Source: a bacterium (GTDB taxonomy: Bacteria; Arandabacterota; Arandabacteria; Arandabacterales; JALGWA01). From it: DNA of 5,671 nucleotides. Both the position numbers and the translations under genes were made by a program. Of the stretch, positions 1 to 5,671 are shown piece after piece. Every line of letters starts with the position of its first letter. Within the stretch, counting starts at the first letter, position 1. The stretch is taken from NCBI GenBank assembly GCA_025774425.1, contig JALGWA010000110.1:1-5671 (forward strand). Direction: 5' to 3'. Under the pieces are notes generated by a model, which saw nothing but the letters and a program-made list of their open reading frames with translations, did no database searches and was not told the origin of the DNA.

Positions 1-11
1 TGCAAACGGAA

Positions 12-17
12 TATAAT
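12..17 (+). promoter_or_regulatory. Candidate -10 box (TATAAT) of groESL promoter
   Basis: A perfect TATAAT hexamer sits in the AT-rich left end of the window. Its -35 partner, at a 17-base spacing, would fall just outside the window, so only half the promoter can be judged. The 11-base palindrome TAATC-C-GATTA at 14-24 overlaps the box and the likely start site, so it could be an operator. Whether this box or the weaker TATATT at 126-131 drives the chaperonin genes is not decided by the sequence. Confidence 0.4.
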
Positions 18-42
18 CCGATTAAAATTCATTGCGCTTTTC

Positions 43-93
43 TAGCGGGGGCCCGAGCGCCGACGGCGTTCCGTGGCGGCGGCGGGCCCGCTA
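43..93 (+). repeat. GC-rich inverted repeat with nested hairpin in groES leader
   Basis: TAGCGGG (43-49) plus CCCG (52-55) can pair with CGGG plus CCCGCTA (83-93), giving 11 base pairs with a two-base bulge. Inside it, AGCGCC (56-61) pairs with GGCGTT (65-70) around a GAC loop, with one G-T wobble. No T-run follows, so it is not an intrinsic terminator. It could be a folded 5' leader element, but short GC stems arise easily at this base composition. Confidence 0.35.
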
Positions 94-115
94 TCCGGCG
101 TTAAGGTGTGAACAA

Positions 116-149
116 TCCGGAAGTGTATATTTCAATGCGCATTTCCGGA
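116..149 (+). promoter_or_regulatory. Imperfect inverted repeat TCCGGAA, possible operator
   Basis: The arms TCCGGAAGTG (116-125) and its near reverse complement CATTTCCGGA (140-149) match at 9 of 10 positions around a 14-base, AT-rich centre. The centre contains TATATT (126-131), which resembles a -10 box, though no good -35 lies at the right distance. A two-fold symmetric site of this size next to a possible core promoter is typical of a repressor operator. It is unlike the CIRCE consensus, so if it is an operator another regulator probably binds it. The function is inferred from position and symmetry only. Confidence 0.35.
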
Positions 150-223
150 AGGGGTGTATGTGGTTCGCGCGATCCGTCACCCGGGATCCGCGGCCACGCC
201 AGCGAAGGCCATTGGGTGTGCAG

Positions 224-230
224 AAGGAGG
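224..230 (+). promoter_or_regulatory. Shine-Dalgarno site that sets the groES start
   Basis: AAGGAGG lies seven bases before the ATG at 238 but only one base before the in-frame ATG at 232. The spacing selects 238, which also gives a protein beginning MPAKK and a normal GroES length. The long upstream extension of the frame (from 154) can be discarded. Confidence 0.85.
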
Positions 231-237
231 TATGAAT

Positions 238-540
238 ATGCCAGCGAAGAAAGTTGGTATCCGCCCGCTCGGTGACCGGGTAATCGTGAAAAGAATGGAA
301 GAGCTCGAACAGACCAAGGGCGGCATCATAGTTCCGGACACGGCCAAGGAGAAGCCCCAGCGCGGCAAGGTGATAGCCGTGGGACCGGGAAGGGTCGCGG
401 ACGACGGCAAGCGCATAGCACCCGAGGTCAAGAAGGGCAACACGGTTCTTTTCGGCAAGTACTCCGGCACTGACATTTCCCTGGATGATGAGGAGTACCT
501 CATTCTCCGCGAGGACGATATTCTCGCCATCATAGAATAA
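238..540 (+). CDS. groES: Co-chaperonin GroES (Cpn10)
   Basis: This 100-residue protein is the lid of the bacterial chaperonin: a seven-subunit dome that caps GroEL in the cytoplasm and closes the folding chamber in an ATP-dependent cycle. The family start [11 protein letters not shown] is at residues 8-18. The mobile loop that docks on the GroEL apical domain is at about 19-35 and carries the hydrophobic GGIIV at 28-32. The strand GKVIAVGPG follows at 43-51, and the conserved end [14 protein letters not shown] lies near 86-99. Length and motif order are typical. groEL follows after 41 bases with its own SD, the usual groES-groEL operon order. No frameshift or missing element is seen. Confidence 0.98.
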   Translation: MPAKKVGIRPLGDRVIVKRMEELEQTKGGIIVPDTAKEKPQRGKVIAVGPGRVADDGKRIAPEVKKGNTVLFGKYSGTDISLDDEEYLILREDDILAIIE

Positions 541-563
541 CCCGCGGGTGCTCGGTCGGTTGA

Positions 564-2213
<1,650 letters not shown>

Positions 2214-2231
2214 CCGTTTGACCGGTCTCAC

Positions 2232-2239
2232 GGAGGAGG
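2232..2239 (+). promoter_or_regulatory. Strong SD ahead of the small charged ORF
   Basis: GGAGGAGG lies seven bases before the GTG at 2247. A site this good directly after groEL is the main evidence that the 61-codon frame is translated. It also picks the GTG at 2247 over the overlapping GTG at 2245, which is in another frame. Confidence 0.7.
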
Positions 2240-2246
2240 TTCTGGT

Positions 2247-2432
2247 GTGTTTCTGAAGAGGAAGACGCGGCGGAATCGGGAAGAGGGGCCGGACAGGCGG
2301 AAGAGAATCTTGAGGGATCTCGAGGACGACGACTGGATGGAGGACTTGCGCCATCCGGGCGTCGACTTCGAGGACGAGTTGCTCGACGACGACCTGTCCG
2401 ACATGGATTGGGGCGACGACAGCGTCAATTGA
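2247..2432 (+). CDS. Small bipolar charged protein, unknown function
   Basis: I do not recognise this 61-residue protein. It begins at GTG, 33 bases after the groEL stop, behind a strong SD. Its charge is split. Residues 1-23 carry 11 Lys/Arg, including KRKTRRNR at 4-11 and RRKR at 17-20. Residues 24-61 carry 18 Asp/Glu and only one Arg, including LEDDDW (25-30), FEDELLDDDL (41-50) and MDWGDD (53-58). There is no signal peptide, membrane segment or Cys. The acidic half alternates acids with Leu, Trp and Phe, as in short segments that fold on binding a basic surface or a chaperone. The basic half could bind nucleic acid or ribosome. Position suggests cotranscription with groESL, but a link to chaperonin function is only a guess. 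A chance frame is possible but less likely given the SD. Confidence 0.65.
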   Translation: MFLKRKTRRNREEGPDRRKRILRDLEDDDWMEDLRHPGVDFEDELLDDDLSDMDWGDDSVN

Positions 2433-2511
2433 CCGCGAAGCGAACCGGCTTCGAGTTATACGGCGAGGGGTGATAGGCTTGGCCCTCTAACCTTGAGGAG
2501 GTGGTCCGGAG
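2433..2511 (+). promoter_or_regulatory. speD leader with two small stems and a possible masked SD
   Basis: This is the second-longest non-coding gap in the window, after the 237-base upstream leader. CGAAGC (2436-2441) pairs with GCTTCG (2448-2453). GAGGG (2465-2469) can pair with CCCTC (2483-2487). The same CCCTC region can instead pair with the SD: CCTCT (2484-2488) with GGAGG (2497-2501), including one T-G wobble. The two pairings exclude each other, which would allow the leader to switch the SD between open and masked. No T-run follows the first stem, so it is not a clear terminator. A TTGACC box at 2429-2434 has no -10 box at proper spacing. The speD SD is AGGAGGT at 2496-2502, ten bases from the ATG when counted from the end of AGGAGG. 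Confidence 0.35.
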
Positions 2512-2958
2512 ATGGGTGAAACATTCGGTGTGCACCTTATGCTCGACGGCTATGGATGTGATCGGAGCAAGCTGGAGAGCGAGGAGTTCGTCTACAGGTT
2601 TCTCGACGAGTTCCCGACCGACATCGGCATGACCAAGATCATGCAGCCGAGTGTGCTCAGGTACGCCGGCACGGGCTCCGACGACTGCGGCCTCTCCGGA
2701 TTCGTCCTCATCGCAGAGAGCCATGTCAGCATACACACGTTCCCCTCGACCGGCTATGTCTCGATCGACATTTTCTCCTGCAAGAGCTTCGACACCGATG
2801 CGGCCGAGCGGGAGATCACGAGACGCTTCGAGATAGCCCGGGTCGAGAGGAATGTCCTCGATCGCGGTGTCGAGTACCCCAGGGACGCCGTCCTCGTCGG
2901 GCAGCTCGTCGGTTCCGAGCGCGTCTCGGTCGGACTCAGGGCTGCGGGGACCGGCTAG
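2512..2958 (+). CDS. speD: SpeD-family pyruvoyl-dependent decarboxylase (AdoMet or arginine decarboxylase)
   Basis: This 148-residue proenzyme cleaves itself between Glu69 and Ser70, and the serine becomes the pyruvoyl cofactor. The core SGFVLIAESH (62-71) followed by HTFP (75-78) and FSC (88-90) matches the prokaryotic S-adenosylmethionine decarboxylase family. Ser70, His75 and Cys90 correspond to Ser63, His68 and Cys83 of the Thermotoga enzyme, so processing and catalysis look intact. The N-terminal LDGYGCD (11-17) is also typical. The classical role is making decarboxylated AdoMet, the aminopropyl donor for spermidine. However, some SpeD homologues in archaea and bacteria are pyruvoyl arginine or ornithine decarboxylases. 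No aminopropyltransferase (speE) is in this window and an agmatinase is two genes downstream, so arginine decarboxylation is a real alternative. The stop overlaps the next start by one base, implying translational coupling. Confidence 0.92.
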   Translation: MGETFGVHLMLDGYGCDRSKLESEEFVYRFLDEFPTDIGMTKIMQPSVLRYAGTGSDDCGLSGFVLIAESHVSIHTFPSTGYVSIDIFSCKSFDTDAAEREITRRFEIARVERNVLDRGVEYPRDAVLVGQLVGSERVSVGLRAAGTG

Positions 2959-3986
2959 TGGGCGATCTGCTGCGAAAGCCGGTCGCGCCCTTCGAGGTCG
3001 AAGGGAACCTCACGGTGAGCGAGGCCCTCGACAGGATGGGTGGGACCGCTTTCCAGGCGAGGAACCTCTCGCTGGCCGCGGGCGTATGGGAGGAGATGCT
3101 GCGCGCCGGCGCAACGGTCTTCCTCGGGCTCGCGGGCGCCATGGTGCCGGCGGGCATGAGGTGCGTCGTCGCATACCTGATCGAGGAGAGATTCATCGAC
3201 TGCCTGGTCTCGACGGGCGCGAATCTCTTCCACGACTGCGTGGAAACGCTCGGCCGGAAGCACTGGCAGGGTTCGCCGCATGTCGATGACGTCGTGCTCC
3301 ACGAGCAGAAGCTCGACCGCATTTACGACGTGTTCGCCAAGGAGAGCGACTTCGTCTGGGCGGGCAGGTGGATAAGGGAATTCGCCGCCGGGCTCGCCGG
3401 CGGGGGGCCGTATTCGACGCGCGAGTTCCTGTTCGCCCTGGGCGAGAAGCTCGCGGAGACCGGAGGAGAGGGCGGGATTCTGACGGCTGCCGCGCGGAAG
3501 AAAGTGCCCATCTACTGCCCGGCGATAAGCGATTCGTCCATCGGCATAGAGATGGGCGTCGCGAGGCGTGAAGGGCGCCGCGTCGCCCTCATAGACGTCA
3601 TGAAGGACGTCGAGGAGAGCGCGGAGATCGCCGGGGCGGCGGGGAGGACGGGCGTCGTCTACATAGGCGGCGGTACTCCCAAGAACTTCATACAGCAGAC
3701 CCAGGTGACGCTGGCCGTCGAGGGTGTCGAGACCGAAGGCCATGACTACGCCGTCCAGATCATCACGGATCCCCCGCACTGGGGAGGCCTGAGCGGCTGT
3801 ACTCTTGAGGAGGCCCAGTCGTGGGGCAAGATCGCGGGCGAGGCGAAGAAGGTGAGCGTGTACTGCGACGCGACCATAGCCCTTCCGCTCATCGCCTGCA
3901 GACTGAGGGACCGCTGCGCCGACCTCGCCGGGAAAGAGCGGGTTTCGTTCACCATGGGCGCCGACCTCGGCGTCGGGGCCGACTGA
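2958..3986 (+). CDS. Deoxyhypusine synthase-family protein, probable homospermidine synthase
   Basis: This 342-residue protein has the NAD-dependent deoxyhypusine synthase (DHS) fold. Family landmarks are FLGLAGAMVPAGMR (55-68), VSTGANLFHD (84-93), PIYCPAISDSSIG (184-196), GGGTPKNFIQQT (237-248) and the catalytic SWGK (288-291), where Lys291 is the lysine that forms the imine with the aminobutyl group. VYCDATIALPL (301-311) follows. True DHS modifies eIF5A in eukaryotes and archaea, a substrate bacteria lack. Bacterial relatives are thought to move the aminobutyl group to a small amine such as putrescine, giving homospermidine. Compared from memory with human DHS, some spermidine-contacting acids are changed (Asp243 to Ile197, Asp316 to Leu), while the Glu before SWGK is kept. 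It starts at GTG in a TAGTG overlap with speD and has no clear SD of its own, so it probably depends on coupling. Cytoplasmic. Confidence 0.9.
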   Translation: MGDLLRKPVAPFEVEGNLTVSEALDRMGGTAFQARNLSLAAGVWEEMLRAGATVFLGLAGAMVPAGMRCVVAYLIEERFIDCLVSTGANLFHDCVETLGRKHWQGSPHVDDVVLHEQKLDRIYDVFAKESDFVWAGRWIREFAAGLAGGGPYSTREFLFALGEKLAETGGEGGILTAAARKKVPIYCPAISDSSIGIEMGVARREGRRVALIDVMKDVEESAEIAGAAGRTGVVYIGGGTPKNFIQQTQVTLAVEGVETEGHDYAVQIITDPPHWGGLSGCTLEEAQSWGKIAGEAKKVSVYCDATIALPLIACRLRDRCADLAGKERVSFTMGADLGVGAD

Positions 3987-4015
3987 GCGGTTCGGTGCTG
4001 GCTTCTGGAGCGTGA

Positions 4016-4903
4016 ATGAGCGACATCGAGTGTCCGGGAGCGGGGAATTTCCTGGGGCTCTGCGCCTCCCACTCGTCACCGGGCGGGAGCAGGTTCTCCG
4101 TCATACCGGTGCCCTATGAAGCGACTTCCACCTACGTCGCCGGTTCGCGTCGCGGACCGCGGGCGATAATCGAAGCGTCGGCGGCGGTCGAGCTCTACGA
4201 CCACGACCTCGACATGGAGCCCGCGAGGGAAGGCGTGCACACCGCGCCGGAGGTCGAGCCGGTCTCCGGGGATCCGGAGGCCACGCTGGCGAGAGTCGAG
4301 GGCGCGGTGAAGGAGGCCGTCGCCTCAGGCGCCGTGCCGGTGGTGCTCGGGGGCGAGCATACGGTGAGCGTCGGGGCGATACGGGCGTTCGCCTCCGAGG
4401 AGGATCTCTTCGTCGTATCCTTCGACGCCCATGCCGACCTCAGGGATTCCTACGGGGGCCGTCGCTTCAGTCACGCCTGTTTCCTGAGGCGCATCCTGGA
4501 GACGCGGCCGGCCGCGGCCATAGGCGTGAGGAGCCTGTCCAGGGAGGAGCATGACTTCGCCGTGTCCGAGGGGCTCAAGATGATCTACGCCGAGCGGATC
4601 CGGGCGGATGCGGCGGGCGTGGATCTCGACTTCATCCCGCGGAACATCTACATCAGCCTCGACCTGGACGTGCTCGACCCGTCCGTCATGCCGTCGACGG
4701 GCACCCCCGAGCCGGGAGGTCTCGGCTGGTATGACTTGATTCATTTGCTCAAACGTGTAATATCTGGTAGGCGGGTGGTGGGCTTCGACGTCGTCGAGCT
4801 CTGCCCACAGCCGGGGAACGCCGCGCCGGATTTCACGGCTGCGAAGTTGATATACAAGACGATGGGCACTATAATACGGTATTCGGCCGATGGGGGTGGC
4901 TAG
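4016..4903 (+). CDS. speB: Agmatinase-family ureohydrolase
   Basis: This 295-residue enzyme belongs to the arginase/agmatinase family, which hydrolyses a guanidino group to urea with a pair of Mn ions. All metal ligands are visible: His115 in GGEHTVS (112-118), Asp137, His139 and Asp141 in FDAHAD (136-141), and Asp216 and Asp218 in ISLDLDVLDP (213-222). The tail of the last motif, STGTPEPGG (227-235), and DVVELCP (258-264) also fit. GGEH and FSHACFLRR (151-159) are typical of agmatinase rather than arginase, so the likely reaction is agmatine to putrescine plus urea. A guanidinobutyrase or another ureohydrolase remains possible. The ATG at 4016 has GGAG at 4007-4010, five bases upstream. It lies 29 bases after the DHS-like gene, so putrescine made here could feed that enzyme directly. 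Confidence 0.92.
   Translation: MSDIECPGAGNFLGLCASHSSPGGSRFSVIPVPYEATSTYVAGSRRGPRAIIEASAAVELYDHDLDMEPAREGVHTAPEVEPVSGDPEATLARVEGAVKEAVASGAVPVVLGGEHTVSVGAIRAFASEEDLFVVSFDAHADLRDSYGGRRFSHACFLRRILETRPAAAIGVRSLSREEHDFAVSEGLKMIYAERIRADAAGVDLDFIPRNIYISLDLDVLDPSVMPSTGTPEPGGLGWYDLIHLLKRVISGRRVVGFDVVELCPQPGNAAPDFTAAKLIYKTMGTIIRYSADGGG
4847..4875 (+). promoter_or_regulatory. Sigma70-type promoter for rpoZ inside the agmatinase 3' end
   Basis: TTGATA (4847-4852) and a perfect TATAAT (4870-4875) are separated by exactly 17 bases. This is 11 of 12 matches to the consensus at ideal spacing, in GC-rich coding DNA where such boxes are rare by chance. The start would fall near 4882, about 30 bases before the rpoZ ATG and still inside the agmatinase gene. 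It would let rpoZ and the archease gene be expressed apart from the polyamine genes. No direct evidence of use is available. Confidence 0.6.
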
Positions 4904-4911
4904 GCTCGGAT

Positions 4912-5241
4912 ATGGCGAAGAAGAAGACTTCCAAGAAGCGCATCAGAGAAGAGGAGCCGGAGGCGGCCGATTTCAGGCCGAGGGTCGACCCGGATTCCAA
5001 GATTGAGGACCAGATTCCTCTCAACGAGTTGCCGACATTGTTCTCCAATTCCTACGAAGTCGTCGTCGCGGCGGCGAGGCGCGCCCGTCAGCTCAACCTC
5101 GGTCTCAAGCCCCTCGTTCGGACCGACATGAAGCGCCCCGTCGATATCGCCCTGGCCGAGCTCGCCGCCGGCAAGGTCGAGTACGGGCTCGGCGAGGAAG
5201 AGGAGAAGCAGGACCGCTCGAAGACCAAGAAGAAGTCCTGA
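4912..5241 (+). CDS. rpoZ: DNA-directed RNA polymerase omega subunit
   Basis: This 109-residue protein matches the omega subunit, which wraps the tail of beta-prime, helps assemble core RNA polymerase and in some bacteria forms part of a ppGpp site. The conserved core is at about 45-92: SNSYEVVVAAARRARQL (45-61), comparable to the NRFDLVLVAARRARQ stretch of E. coli omega, then KRPVDIALAELAAGKV (74-89), comparable to its TTVIALREIEEG. The first 44 residues form a polar extension, starting with the basic MAKKKTSKKR, that is longer than the short lead-in of E. coli omega. The last 16 residues are acidic then lysine-rich. The gene starts eight bases after the agmatinase stop; its SD is weak (GGGGGTGG at 4892-4899, 12 bases away), and a good promoter sits just upstream. 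Confidence 0.9.
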   Translation: MAKKKTSKKRIREEEPEAADFRPRVDPDSKIEDQIPLNELPTLFSNSYEVVVAAARRARQLNLGLKPLVRTDMKRPVDIALAELAAGKVEYGLGEEEEKQDRSKTKKKS

Positions 5242-5267
5242 TGCTCGGTCGCCGGCCAGGTGAGTGA
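5241..5267 (+). other. Possible 8-codon mini-ORF between rpoZ and archease
   Basis: An ATG overlaps the rpoZ stop in TGATG and opens a frame MLGRRPGE that ends at TGA 5265-5267, four bases before the archease GTG at 5272. This geometry could pass terminating ribosomes from rpoZ to archease. It may be chance, since stop-start overlaps of this form are common and the peptide has no recognisable character. Confidence 0.2.
5258..5263 (+). promoter_or_regulatory. SD that favours the archease GTG start at 5272
   Basis: AGGTGA lies eight bases before the GTG at 5272. The in-frame GTG at 5260 falls inside this site and has no SD of its own. Starting at 5272 gives MGSLSFY before the conserved HTADVG, close to the short N-terminus usual in the family. 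Confidence 0.55.
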
Positions 5268-5271
5268 TCAG

Positions 5272-5671
5272 GTGGGCTCGCTTTCCTTCTACACTGTTTT
5301 CGGACACACAGCCGACGTCGGCATCGAGGTGACCGCCGACAGCCGGGAGGACCTGTTCGTACACGCCGCCCTGGCGATGGTCGATCTCATTTTCGGGAGC
5401 GTTCCCGGCGGGACGTCCGAGAGCCGGCTGGTCATGGTGGTCGGTGAAAGCCGCGACGAGCTTCTGATTGCGTGGCTCAACGAGCTCTTGTACATTTTCT
5501 CCGTGGAGGGATTGGTCTTCAGCAGTTTCTCGGACGTCAAGCTCACCGACTCCTCTTTCATGGCGCGGGCCCACGGCGAGAGGATCGACCTCGACAAGCA
5601 CAGCGTCGAAACGGAGATAAAAGCGGCGACTTATCACGGCTTCTCGATCGAAGCCGGCGGCGGCAAGTTCA
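5272..5671 (+). CDS. Archease (RtcB-type RNA ligase activator), 3' end cut by the window
   Basis: The frame stays open for 133 codons to the window end. Archease is a small calcium-binding partner of the RtcB RNA ligase: it speeds guanylation and allows multiple turnover in tRNA splicing or RNA repair. Family landmarks are FGHTADVGIEV (10-20), where Asp15 is a likely metal ligand, AALAMVDLIF (32-41), WLNELLY (68-74) and KAATYHGFSI (117-126). Archeases are about 140-145 residues, so only a short tail is missing, including the C-terminal Asp that completes the metal site. The gene begins 30 bases after rpoZ and could share its promoter. An rtcB gene may lie downstream or elsewhere in the genome. 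The start is not certain; GTG 5260 is the alternative. Confidence 0.9.
   Translation, partial: MGSLSFYTVFGHTADVGIEVTADSREDLFVHAALAMVDLIFGSVPGGTSESRLVMVVGESRDELLIAWLNELLYIFSVEGLVFSSFSDVKLTDSSFMARAHGERIDLDKHSVETEIKAATYHGFSIEAGGGKF

Larger units (their letters stand above)
1..237 (+). promoter_or_regulatory. groESL upstream/leader region, non-coding
   Basis: No convincing gene is seen here. The open frames crossing it have no SD and a composition that looks random, and the one that runs into groES is only an upstream extension of that gene. The stretch holds a perfect TATAAT box near its left end, a GC-rich inverted repeat at 43-93, a TCCGGAA inverted repeat at 116-149 and the groES SD. The first 25 or so bases and 121-135 are AT-rich against a GC-rich background, which fits promoter DNA. 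I found no TTAGCACTC/GAGTGCTAA (CIRCE, the HrcA operator) and no sigma32-like CTTGAA box. If transcription starts just after the first -10 box, the groES leader would be about 210 bases, which is long enough to carry RNA-level control. Confidence 0.6.

Noticed and set aside
32..235. A 67-codon + strand frame upstream of groES
   Set aside because: No SD, a composition of Arg, Pro and Gly that looks random, and it covers the likely promoter and inverted repeats.
154..237. N-terminal extension of groES by 28 codons
   Set aside because: The SD spacing fits the ATG at 238, and the extra residues are unlike any GroES N-terminus.
2436..2453. Stem-loop after the small ORF as a terminator
   Set aside because: The stem is only six base pairs and is followed by AGTTATA, not a T-run.
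2429..2462. TTGACC with TATACG as a speD promoter
   Set aside because: The spacer is 22 bases, too long for a sigma70 promoter, and the -10 match is poor.
2852..3289. A 145-codon + strand frame across the speD/DHS junction
   Set aside because: It lies out of frame with two well-supported genes and has a Ser/Arg/Gly-rich shadow composition.
2955..4079. A 374-codon - strand frame opposite the DHS-like gene
   Set aside because: It is a shadow frame of a clearly recognised gene, with an Arg/Pro/Leu-rich translation and no motifs.
4900..5637. A 245-codon - strand frame opposite rpoZ and archease
   Set aside because: Both + strand genes carry clear family motifs; the reverse frame spans two unrelated genes and shows nothing recognisable.

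Overview
This window is GC-rich bacterial DNA with every gene on the + strand and Shine-Dalgarno (SD) sequences in front of most genes. A group I chaperonin pair (GroES/GroEL) and an RNA polymerase omega subunit show that the host is a bacterium. The mix of a bacterial omega, an archease and a deoxyhypusine-synthase-like enzyme suggests an uncultured, deeply branching lineage rather than a well-studied proteobacterium or firmicute. The phylum cannot be fixed from this sequence alone.

Layout. Bases 1-237 are a leader with no convincing gene; they hold a perfect -10 box, a GC-rich inverted repeat and a TCCGGAA inverted repeat, but no CIRCE element. groES (238-540) and groEL (582-2213) follow. 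Next comes a 61-residue, very charged orphan protein (2247-2432) with a strong SD. A 79-base gap that can fold precedes a tight polyamine block: a SpeD-family pyruvoyl decarboxylase (2512-2958), a deoxyhypusine/homospermidine-synthase-family protein that overlaps it by one base (2958-3986), and an agmatinase-family ureohydrolase (4016-4903). A good sigma70-type promoter lies inside the 3' end of the agmatinase gene, just ahead of rpoZ (4912-5241). The window ends within an archease gene (5272 to past 5671).

How the genes may work together. GroES/GroEL form the folding chamber. The three middle genes read as a compact polyamine pathway. If the SpeD homologue is a repurposed arginine decarboxylase, the block alone could run arginine to agmatine to putrescine to homospermidine with no aminopropyltransferase. 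If it is a true S-adenosylmethionine decarboxylase, a spermidine synthase must be encoded elsewhere, and the DHS-like enzyme would use spermidine and putrescine. Omega and archease serve transcription and RNA ligation and may have their own promoter.

The most notable points are the polyamine block, residue changes in the DHS-like enzyme relative to human deoxyhypusine synthase, the bipolar charged orphan protein, the non-CIRCE chaperonin leader and a possible SD-masking switch in front of speD.
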